The notes under the pieces were generated by a model. It did no database searches. It was not told where the DNA came from and saw nothing but the letters and a program-made list of their open reading frames with translations. The translations under genes and the position numbers were made by a program. 64,000 bases of DNA from CADEDH01 sp965262175 (GTDB taxonomy: Bacteria; Actinomycetota; Acidimicrobiia; Acidimicrobiales; SZUA-35), in contig CBDHES010000028.1 of the NCBI GenBank assembly GCA_965262175.1, positions 124,001 to 188,000 on the forward strand. The letters run 5' to 3'. Of the stretch, positions 57,519 through 64,000 are shown one piece after another. Each line of letters starts with the position of its first letter. Within the stretch, counting starts at the first letter, position 1.

Positions 57519-58646
57519 GTGCCCAACCCGTTGACGCCGTCGGCCCTCCAGGTGTGGGCCGTGGAAGACACGTCGATCCAGCTGACCTGGGGCGCGCTCG
57601 ACGCCGGACCGGTGACCGTGACCGCCAACGGGGCCACCGCCGGCGTCGAGCATCCGGGCGGCCCCGGGGCGATCGACCTCCATGGCCTCACCCCTGCTAC
57701 CGAGTCGGTCATCACGGTCACCCACCGGGGTGGCACCGACGTCGTCACGGCCCGTACCCTCGCGACCCCGCCCGGCGAGGAGCGGTGCCGGATCGCCACC
57801 ATCAGCGATCTCCATCTCGGCTCCCGTCACTGGGGGGCGTCGACGATGATGCGCGACCGGAGCGGGCACCCGGTTCCGTTCCCGACGCGATGCGCCCGGG
57901 CGGCGATCGACGAAGCGATCGCCTGGGGGGCCCAGCTCCTGGTGGTCAAAGGCGACGGCGCCCATCACCAGAGCGACCGGTGTTTCGACGAGTTGGGGCG
58001 GCTCCTCGACGGCTACCCCGACCTTCCGGTGTTGTTGCTCCCCGGGAACCACGACGTCGACGGCAAGGGATCGGCCCCGCTGCCGGACACCATCGGCCAA
58101 CGCGCCATCGGGTACATCCGCACCACCGACCATCGCGATCTGCCCGGGGCGCGGATCATCGCCGCCGACACGACGATAGACCGGCGAGGGGTCGGGACCG
58201 TCGAGCCGGTGGCCGACGCCGTGACCGAGTTGGCCGGCGGCACCGCCGACCCCTACCTGGTGTTGCTCCACCATCACCTCCACCCGTACCGGGTGCCGAT
58301 CATCTATCCCCTGGGGGTTCCCCACGGCGAGGCCGAGCGGTTCCTCGATCGGCTCGGTGGGGCCAACCGGCGAGGCCTCGTGTCCTCGGGTCACACCCAC
58401 CGGAACCGGGCCCGGCGCCGAGGGCCACTCACCATCACCGAGGTGGGCTCGACCAGAGACTGGCCCGGGGTGTGGGCCGGCTACGTCGTGCACGACGGCG
58501 GTCTGCGCCAGGTCGTCCGGCGGGCCGCCGCCCCCGACGCCATCTCGTGGCACGAGTACAGTCGTCGAGCGCTGCTCGGCGTGTGGGAGTGGTGGGCCCA
58601 GGGTCCGCTCGAGCAGCGGTGCTTCACGGTGACCTGGCCCCGATGA
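57519..58646 (+). CDS. metallophosphoesterase with N-terminal FN3-like domain
   Basis: The 375-residue protein starts with a fibronectin-III-like segment (about residues 5-80, SALQVWAVEDTSIQLTWG) and then the calcineurin-like phosphoesterase domain: SDLHLGSRH (metal), VKGDGAHH, LLPGNHDVDG and SSGHTHRNRAR. Both metals should be bound by the conserved Asp, His and Asn residues. The substrate is unknown; there is no signal peptide. The start is GTG 57519, only four bases after the pepN stop, so translation is probably coupled. Confidence 0.85.
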   Translation: MPNPLTPSALQVWAVEDTSIQLTWGALDAGPVTVTANGATAGVEHPGGPGAIDLHGLTPATESVITVTHRGGTDVVTARTLATPPGEERCRIATISDLHLGSRHWGASTMMRDRSGHPVPFPTRCARAAIDEAIAWGAQLLVVKGDGAHHQSDRCFDELGRLLDGYPDLPVLLLPGNHDVDGKGSAPLPDTIGQRAIGYIRTTDHRDLPGARIIAADTTIDRRGVGTVEPVADAVTELAGGTADPYLVLLHHHLHPYRVPIIYPLGVPHGEAERFLDRLGGANRRGLVSSGHTHRNRARRRGPLTITEVGSTRDWPGVWAGYVVHDGGLRQVVRRAAAPDAISWHEYSRRALLGVWEWWAQGPLEQRCFTVTWPR

Positions 58647-58654
58647 CCGGCCGG

Positions 58655-58707
58655 CGGTGACCGGGCTGCGGTGACCGGGATACGGTGACAGGGCCTGCGG
58701 TGACCGG
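58655..58707 (+). repeat. four tandem 14-15 bp repeats of CGGTGACCGG
   Basis: CGGTGACCGG occurs at 58655, 58669 and 58698, with CGGTGACAGG at 58683: spacings 14, 14 and 15 bp. The unit contains the near-palindrome GGTGACC. The array fills the gap between two convergent genes. Confidence 0.75.
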
Positions 58708-58719
58708 CGCCGACGGTCC

Positions 58720-60867
58720 CTAGCGACGCTCGTCGCCGGAGCGCTCGTCGATCGTCGACCGATCGTCGCCGTCGCCATCGGCCGCGCCATCAGGGCCAGA
58801 TTCGCCATCGGCTGTACGAGCGCCATCGGCGCCATCAAGGCCGGGTTCGCCATCCGGTCGATCGTGGTCGTCGTCCTGGGGACGGTCCGAGCCCGCCGGC
58901 GACGCCTCGCCGACGAGGTCGCCGAGCACGTCGCCGAGAACATCGTCGATGCCGCCCCTCGGGTCGGGCCAACGATCGGCGGGGCGGGCGTTCGACTCGT
59001 CGCCGGCGCCGAGGACCTGGAGGTCGGGCCCGATCTCCGGCCCGTCGTGCGACGAGCCAGCCGATCCTGGATCCTCCTCGTCACCGTCGACCTCGGCCCG
59101 GATCGCCGGGCGGCTCTCCCCCGGTGGCGGGACCTCGGACAGGACGGTGACGATGCCGGCCAGCCCGTCGACCTCGACCGGCGTGCCGTCGACCAGGGAC
59201 TCGTCGGCGCCCTTCGCGCGGACGACCATCGGGATCCCGAGCTCTCGGGCGATGATCGTGCCGTGGCTGAAGAACCCCCCGGAGGTGACGACCGCCCCCG
59301 CCGCCCCGACCAGCGCCGGCGCCCAGGCGGCGGGGATCGACCGGGCCACGACCACCTCACCGGCCTCCAGCGTCAGGAGCGAGGCCAGATCGGCAACCTT
59401 GCGGACCGGCCCACGAACGAGGCCGGCCGCTCCCGGGGTCCCGAAGATCACGTCACCGACCTCGGCCCCTCCGCTCCCGGTTGGTCCGGACCGGACCGGG
59501 GGCCGACGCTCGATCGGTGGCGGTTGATCGGCGATCGTCGATGGGGGCGGATTCGACCGGAGCCACTCGATGTGAGCCCTGCGCCGGTCGGCGATCTCCC
59601 GAACGTCGGCCAGGCCACCATCGGCGTAGTAGGTCAGCTCATCGACGAACAGCATGACGATGTCGTCCGGCTGGGTGAGATCGCCGCGGGCGGCCGCCCG
59701 AGCTCCCAGTTCGGCAAGCGTCCATCGCATCTCGTGGACCACCCGGGCCACGTTGGCCTTGGCCTGCTCCCGACCCCGGATGAAGGTGGTCGACGAGGCG
59801 ACGGCGACGTCGAAGTTCTCCTTGACGGTGGTGTTGGAGCCGATCACCTCCCGCAGCTCCTTGATCATGCTCCGCCGCTCCTCCTCGAGGTCGGAGAACC
59901 GGCGACCGGGGTCGGACGGGCCGGAGAGGCGCCGGAGGCGATCGATGAAGGCCACCGCCACCGCAGGGTGGGTCTCCATGGTCGGGCCCGACGGCTCCCA
60001 CTCCCCTTCGCCCCGAAACCCGACCTCGGCCACGAGCGCATCGAGACCGGCGAGGAACGTCACGGCGTCGAGGTCGGTCGAGGCTCGGAGCCGGCCGAGC
60101 ACGTCGGGCCCATCCTCGTCGAACGCGGCTCGGAGCGGCGGCGACTCGGCCACCAGGTGTGCCAGGGTCAACAGGCCGTGAGCTGGCGAGGCCGACGAGA
60201 CCTCGCCCAGGCCCGACACCAGGGAGGTCGCGCTGGTCGGCATGCCCAGGTCGTCGCAGATGGCGCCGATGATCCCGGGGCCGACCGAGGCCGCCAACGT
60301 CTGGTTGAGGTGGTGGGCCGCGAGGGCCCGCAACAGCGGCTTGAGGCCGAGCGCTCGATCGACGACGTCCATGTCCGACAGCTCGGTCAGGTCCGGTCGC
60401 TCGGCCCGGGCCTCGGTCGACAACACGGTTCCCGCATCCAGCTCGGACTGGGTTCGCTTGACCAGCACCCAGGACAACCAATCGGTGAGCGCCCGCTCGG
60501 CCTCGGGCGAGCGGTGCCAGGTCTCGGAGACGTAGGGCGGCAGGTCCCGATCGAGGTAGGCGGTGTCGACGTGGTTGGCTGCGACGACCGGGGTTCGCGA
60601 CGCCCAGACCCGGAACAGCGACGCGTTCAGGTACGCATAGCCGCCGAACACCGCGACGAGGTCCGGACGTTCCTCGTCGACCTCCTCGGCGGCGAATCCG
60701 AGACGATCGACGAGGGTGTCCCGCCACCCGTCGAGGACCGCCCCCTGCCACACCAGTTCCCATCCCAGCGGAGAGACCGGGCCCGGCAGCAGCTCGGAGG
60801 CGAACGCCCTGGTCCACACCGGCACCGCCGGGGAGATCGGGTGGTCTTCGATCCAACGAAACGTCAC
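58720..60867 (-). CDS. PEP-utilising enzyme mobile-domain protein without the ATP-grasp half
   Basis: The 715-residue protein carries the PEP-utilising phosphohistidine domain with SGGFFSHGTIIARELGIP (about residue 530), the swivelling histidine motif of PEP synthase, PPDK and rifampicin phosphotransferase. The N-terminal about 500 residues do not show an ATP-grasp/PPDK fold (no G-loop for ATP binding); they are helical and Leu-rich. The tail (from about 640) is Asp/Gly/Pro-rich with degenerate tandem DGADG-like repeats. It may work with a separate ATP-binding partner or be a stand-alone phosphotransfer domain. It resembles rifampicin-phosphotransferase-like hypothetical proteins in this clade. 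Confidence 0.75.
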   Translation of the reverse strand: MTFRWIEDHPISPAVPVWTRAFASELLPGPVSPLGWELVWQGAVLDGWRDTLVDRLGFAAEEVDEERPDLVAVFGGYAYLNASLFRVWASRTPVVAANHVDTAYLDRDLPPYVSETWHRSPEAERALTDWLSWVLVKRTQSELDAGTVLSTEARAERPDLTELSDMDVVDRALGLKPLLRALAAHHLNQTLAASVGPGIIGAICDDLGMPTSATSLVSGLGEVSSASPAHGLLTLAHLVAESPPLRAAFDEDGPDVLGRLRASTDLDAVTFLAGLDALVAEVGFRGEGEWEPSGPTMETHPAVAVAFIDRLRRLSGPSDPGRRFSDLEEERRSMIKELREVIGSNTTVKENFDVAVASSTTFIRGREQAKANVARVVHEMRWTLAELGARAAARGDLTQPDDIVMLFVDELTYYADGGLADVREIADRRRAHIEWLRSNPPPSTIADQPPPIERRPPVRSGPTGSGGAEVGDVIFGTPGAAGLVRGPVRKVADLASLLTLEAGEVVVARSIPAAWAPALVGAAGAVVTSGGFFSHGTIIARELGIPMVVRAKGADESLVDGTPVEVDGLAGIVTVLSEVPPPGESRPAIRAEVDGDEEDPGSAGSSHDGPEIGPDLQVLGAGDESNARPADRWPDPRGGIDDVLGDVLGDLVGEASPAGSDRPQDDDHDRPDGEPGLDGADGARTADGESGPDGAADGDGDDRSTIDERSGDERR

Positions 60868-61007
60868 AGCACGAACCTGAGGGCCCGACGACGACGGCGA
60901 CCGGACGGTCTGGCCGCTCGTCGTCCGGGCGTGATAAGGAAGCAGGCAACCTTACCAACCGGACGTGGACACCTACCGCCACGACCGCCCGACCCGAGAG
61001 GCCCGAC

Positions 61008-62105
61008 ATGAGAGCTGCCGTGCTCAACGAGATCCCCGGTGAGTTGCACATCGAGGACATCGCGGTCGACAAGCCGGCCGCCGGCGAGGTGCTGGTCCAG
61101 ACGGTGGCGGCCGGGCTCTGCCACAGCGATCTCCACTTCATGGACGGCCAGTGGAGTCGCCTCCCGCTGCCCGCGGTGATGGGCCACGAATCGGCCGGCA
61201 TCGTGCTCGACGTGGGGCCCGGTGTCGACTACGTCAAGAAGGGTGACCATGTCATCACCTGCCTGAGCATCTTCTGCGGCAACTGCGAGCACTGCCTGAC
61301 CGGCCATCCCAACCGTTGTCAGAACCAGGCGGCCACGTCCCGACCCAAGGGTGCGCCATCTCGGCTGACCCGGGGCTCGGAGGATGTCGGGCAGTTCGCT
61401 CGCCTCGGTGGGTTCGCCGAGGAGATGCTGGTCCACGAGAACGCCGTCGTGAAGATCCGGGAGGACATGCCACTCGACAAGGCGGCCCTCATCGGCTGCG
61501 GGGTGACGACCGGCGTCGGTGCGGTGTTCAAGACGGCCCGGATCGAGCCGGGTTCGACCGTCTGTGTCGTCGGGGCCGGCGGCATCGGTCTCTCGGCGAT
61601 CCAGGGAGCCCGGATCGCCGGGGCGGGGCGGGTGATCGCCGTCGACCTGACCAACGCCAAGCTGGAGACCGCTCAGGTGTGCGGGGCCACCGACATCATC
61701 AATGCCGGCGAGGTCGACGATGTGGTCAACACCGTCCGGGAGCTGACGGGCGGCGGGGTCGACTACGCCTTCGAGGCGATCGGCCGCAAGGAGACCGTCG
61801 AGCAGGTCTGGAAGATGACCCGCATGGGCGGCACGTCGGTCGTCGTCGGCATGATGCCCTACGGCGAGAAGATCGAGATCACGGGGTACGAGATCTTCAT
61901 GCTGGAGAAGACCCTCAAGGGGTCGATGATGGGATCGAACGCCTTCCGGGTCGACATGCCGCGATACTGCGACATGTACCTCGACGGCCGCCTGCTCCTC
62001 GACGAGATGATCTCCCACTCGATCCCTCTGGAGGAGATCAACGCCGGCTACGACCTCATGCGGCGGGGCGACGCCAACCGGACCGTGATCGACTTCAAGC
62101 GCTGA
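61008..62105 (+). CDS. zinc-dependent alcohol dehydrogenase (class III-like)
   Basis: The 365-residue enzyme has catalytic-zinc ligands in AAGLCHSDLHF and GHESAG, the structural-zinc cysteines of FCGNCEHCLTGHPNRC, and the NAD-binding GAGGIGLSAIQGAR. Its overall pattern resembles the NDMA/mycothiol-dependent or class III zinc alcohol dehydrogenases of Actinobacteria; the cofactor is not settled by eye. GAGAGG lies about 9 nt before the ATG. A TIGR03084 DinB-like gene is convergent downstream; mycothiol-dependent chemistry in both is only suggestive. Confidence 0.88.
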   Translation: MRAAVLNEIPGELHIEDIAVDKPAAGEVLVQTVAAGLCHSDLHFMDGQWSRLPLPAVMGHESAGIVLDVGPGVDYVKKGDHVITCLSIFCGNCEHCLTGHPNRCQNQAATSRPKGAPSRLTRGSEDVGQFARLGGFAEEMLVHENAVVKIREDMPLDKAALIGCGVTTGVGAVFKTARIEPGSTVCVVGAGGIGLSAIQGARIAGAGRVIAVDLTNAKLETAQVCGATDIINAGEVDDVVNTVRELTGGGVDYAFEAIGRKETVEQVWKMTRMGGTSVVVGMMPYGEKIEITGYEIFMLEKTLKGSMMGSNAFRVDMPRYCDMYLDGRLLLDEMISHSIPLEEINAGYDLMRRGDANRTVIDFKR

Positions 62106-62132
62106 GCCAGCGGCCAATGGCTGGTCCCGACC

Positions 62133-62909
62133 TCAGCCCTCGCCGGACCGGCTGGGGTCGGGCAACGTCGGTGGACCAGCGAAGGCCTGAGCGAGCTCCA
62201 TCCACTCCCGAGCCAGCGGCCCGGTGACCGTCAATCCGACGTCGTCGATGTGGCGTCGCTGGGTGACGACGAGTGAGAAGTCGTGGGCCGGGCCGGCGAC
62301 CCGGTCGGCAGCGTCCTCGGGACCCCAGGACCAGACGTCACCCGACGGGGCGTCGAGCTCGACCCGGACGTCCCCAGCCGGCACGTCGCGGCCCCGGTTG
62401 ACGTAGCTCCACCCCCGAGTACTCACGCCGATGTGGGCGACGTGGCGCAACCGATCGGTGACCGGCCAATCGGCGCCGAGGGCATCGGCGACGTCCTGCC
62501 CGTGCGACCAGGTCTCCATCAGGCGGGCCGTGGCGAAGGAGAGCGTGCTCATGTCGGGCCCGAACCAAGGGATCCGATCCTTGGGCCCACGAGCCCGGAA
62601 GGCCGTCACCATCCGCGACCGTTGATCGCGCCACCACGCGAGTACCTCGGCCCCCGACCTATCGCCTCGCGCTCCGAAGACGGTCTCGAAGCCCCCGGTG
62701 GCGATCTCCTCCTTGGCCTTCTGGAACCCTTCGCCGTCTTCGACCGCCAGCAGCGCAGCGGCGTCCGCCTGCACGATGTGAACGATGGTCTCCTTGACGT
62801 CCCAGCCCTCGGCCGCCGTCGGCCGGGTCCACCCGTCCTCGTCGAGGGGGGCGACGATGGCGTCGAGCGCTGCGTGCTCGGCCTCGAGGTCGTTGCAGAT
62901 CTGTTCCAC
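62133..62909 (-). CDS. TIGR03084 / DinB-like metal-binding protein
   Basis: The 258-residue protein matches the actinobacterial TIGR03084 family of the DinB/mycothiol maleylpyruvate isomerase superfamily: a four-helix bundle with EAEHAALDAIVAPLDEDGW, GWDVKETIVHIVQAD (metal histidine), WWRDQRSRMV and RLMETWSHGQDVADALG (second metal site). The metal ligands are the His of VHIV and the His of WSHGQD with a third downstream. Function unknown, often mycothiol-related. The GTG start at 62909 has TACGCT 7 nt upstream (62917-62922, minus strand), so it looks leaderless. Confidence 0.85.
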   Translation of the reverse strand: MEQICNDLEAEHAALDAIVAPLDEDGWTRPTAAEGWDVKETIVHIVQADAAALLAVEDGEGFQKAKEEIATGGFETVFGARGDRSGAEVLAWWRDQRSRMVTAFRARGPKDRIPWFGPDMSTLSFATARLMETWSHGQDVADALGADWPVTDRLRHVAHIGVSTRGWSYVNRGRDVPAGDVRVELDAPSGDVWSWGPEDAADRVAGPAHDFSLVVTQRRHIDDVGLTVTGPLAREWMELAQAFAGPPTLPDPSRSGEG

Positions 62910-62916
62910 GGCCGAG

Positions 62917-62922
62917 AGCGTA
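62917..62922 (-). promoter_or_regulatory. -10 box TACGCT for a leaderless transcript
   Basis: Minus-strand TACGCT ends 7 nt before the GTG at 62909 of the TIGR03084 gene. Confidence 0.4.
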
Positions 62923-62993
62923 GATCACGGCCGGGTCGACCACGAAGGTGAACGGGCTCGGCCAGGGGTCGCGCCCGGCCCAGCATCGACCCC

Positions 62994-63287
62994 TCAGCCC
63001 GGTCCTGGGTTCAGCGGTCCGCCCCGGGCCCACTGCTCGACGAGACGCTCGGGCGGCCCGAGGCTGGAGCTGGTCTCGTGGACGGTCCGATCGTCGAGCA
63101 CGATGAACCACGGCACCCCGGTCTGCCATCGCAGGTCGTCGCCGATCGGGATCAGCAACCATCCGCCGTCGAAGGACGTGGCCTGCCACTCCCGATCGGC
63201 GGAGAGGTCAGGCAGGGTCCGGTTGGCGTGGTCGAGGGTCAGGGTTCGGGCATCTGCCTCGGTCAGTGGTCGATGGTCTTCGGTCAT
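62994..63287 (-). CDS. candidate immunity protein (Imm35/YrhB-like) next to the papain-like toxin
   Basis: The 97-residue soluble protein has LTEADARTLTLDHAN, then two beta-like stretches (WQATSFDGGWLLIPIG, VPWFIVLDDRTVHETSSSL) and a C-terminal helix (PPERLVEQW). This pattern resembles Imm35/YrhB-like proteins, which serve as immunity partners in polymorphic toxin systems; the match is weak by eye. It starts 34 bases after the stop of the toxin-domain gene, with GGAGGG just upstream of the ATG, exactly the toxin-then-immunity order. The neighbour and the order are the stronger evidence. Confidence 0.6.
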   Translation of the reverse strand: MTEDHRPLTEADARTLTLDHANRTLPDLSADREWQATSFDGGWLLIPIGDDLRWQTGVPWFIVLDDRTVHETSSSLGPPERLVEQWARGGPLNPGPG

Positions 63288-63321
63288 GGGTTCCCTCCGG
63301 TCGATGATGAGCTCGAGATGA

Positions 63322-64000
63322 TCACTGCGGCCGCCCGGCGGCGTCGATCACGATGGCCAGCATCCCACTGACCTGCCCCCCGTAGCGTGGCGGCCACGGC
63401 ATGGTCTGGCCGGTCTGGCCGTCGACCCACCGCACGACTCCCCCGTCGTTGATCGCGTTGTAGGCATGGCCTCCGCCATAGTCCCAGCTCGACACGACCA
63501 TGGCCGAGGCGCCGGGACCGAGCCGCTCCAGCTCGGCGCCCAGGCCGTCGACGGTCGTCGGACGAAACCGACCACCGCTCCAGTCCTCCAACAGATGCCC
63601 GGAGACACCGCGAATGGTCGGATCGATGAGCGGTGCTGCGACCTCGCCCTGGCCTCGCCAGTTGGCTTCGACGGCCCGTGTGCAGTCGATGCAGTTGTAG
63701 GTCCGTCCCGGCGCGCCGAAACCGGGGCCGTTGATCTCCGCCACCCATCGCTCCGGCGGCTCGAAGGGAGCATCTCGGATGCTGCCGCCCTCGGTCGGAC
63801 CCCAGATCCCCTCCCCCCGTCGGGTCGCATCCAGATCCGGGTAGGGACCGGCCCACGGTGGCTGGCTGCCGGCGATCGGCAGCGGCGAGCGCCACCTGGG
63901 GAACGACCACACCGGAGGCCGGGGCCCCACCGGGCGGACCGGGACCGGGCTCGCCGCCAGCGCCCGGCGCGCCCGAGCCAGCCCGACGAGCGGGATCCCC
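63322..64000 (-). CDS. C-terminal part of a polymorphic toxin with a papain-like (glutamine deamidase type) domain, cut by the window edge
   Basis: The frame is open from TGA 63322-63324 to the right window edge (226 codons, no stop), so the N-terminus lies beyond position 64000; GTG 63930 is only an internal candidate. The visible part is a secreted-effector type papain fold: the Cys in YNCIDCTRAVEANWRG, a His in GGHAYNAIN and an Asp/Gln in WVDGQTGQ, the triad layout of the Tox-PL1 glutamine deamidase family. The upstream end is Pro/Arg/Ser-rich, like a linker between a delivery domain and the toxin. The small gene that follows is the presumed immunity protein. Toxin identity is a strong inference; delivery route is unseen. 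Confidence 0.75.
   Translation of the reverse strand, partial: GIPLVGLARARRALAASPVPVRPVGPRPPVWSFPRWRSPLPIAGSQPPWAGPYPDLDATRRGEGIWGPTEGGSIRDAPFEPPERWVAEINGPGFGAPGRTYNCIDCTRAVEANWRGQGEVAAPLIDPTIRGVSGHLLEDWSGGRFRPTTVDGLGAELERLGPGASAMVVSSWDYGGGHAYNAINDGGVVRWVDGQTGQTMPWPPRYGGQVSGMLAIVIDAAGRPQ

Noticed and set aside
1..64000. tRNA, rRNA, CRISPR, insertion sequence or attachment site
   Set aside because: I scanned for CCA-ended tRNA-like folds, regular direct repeats with spacers, transposases and integrases and found none in the open frames or gaps.

Overview
The window is a gene-dense, very GC-rich stretch of bacterial chromosome, and every clue points to an actinobacterium. The clues are an actinobacterial-type DapD, a nickel superoxide dismutase with its maturation protease, a DinB/mycothiol-type TIGR03084 protein, a class F sortase, a Gram-positive Tad pilus locus with a LysM-BTAD regulator, many GTG/TTG starts, and many genes that look leaderless (a TANNNT box 6-8 nt before the start codon with no Shine-Dalgarno). 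The mix resembles Acidimicrobiia; that placement is an inference from gene content. I see no rRNA, tRNA, CRISPR array or insertion sequence.

Layout. 1-5 kb: end of a methyltransferase, dapD (lysine/DAP), a second methyltransferase, a DUF1801 protein, an ArsR-AHSA1 pair with a palindromic operator over the regulator's start codon, then rtcB with an ASCH-domain gene. 5-12 kb: an anchored metallopeptidase, a fusion of trehalose-6-phosphate phosphatase with a GH15 trehalase-like domain, a small gene plus XRE regulator with operator-like repeats, and an ABC-F ATPase. 12-15 kb: sodX/sodN and a membrane-anchored Hsp70-like protein. 15-21 kb: a transsulfuration operon (cbs, metB-like, 2-hydroxyacid dehydrogenase) and an MMPL-type 12-TM protein. 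21-27 kb: a frameshifted thiolase-like gene, otsA, a zinc dehydrogenase and aroA. 27-34 kb: a multi-sugar type ABC ATPase without permeases, NudC, and a two-component system with divergent PspC/membrane proteins. 34-42 kb: a nuclease-like gene with an odd start, a pseudokinase/DUF4397 surface protein coupled to a class F sortase, a lipoprotein with an EF-hand loop, and a double CoA-transferase.

42-52 kb is a complete-looking Tad/Flp pilus locus on the minus strand (SAF/CpaB, TadZ, TadA, TadB, TadC, Flp-like pilin, three TadE/G-like proteins, LysM-BTAD), mostly joined by 4-nt overlaps. 52-63 kb holds small unknown genes, an M50 protease, pepN, a metallophosphoesterase, a PEP-utilising mobile-domain protein lacking the ATP-binding half, an alcohol dehydrogenase and a DinB-like protein. 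The right edge carries the C-terminal part of what looks like a polymorphic toxin with a papain-like (glutamine deamidase type) domain, followed by a small candidate immunity gene.

Themes: trehalose is handled at two sites (OtsA at 22.9 kb, OtsB fused to a trehalase-like domain at 6.6 kb). Cell-surface functions are concentrated in the 34-52 kb half. The most interesting items are the toxin/immunity pair at the edge, the pseudokinase-sortase pair, the OtsB-GH15 fusion, the frameshifted thiolase-like gene, and the gene that may start at an ATC codon.
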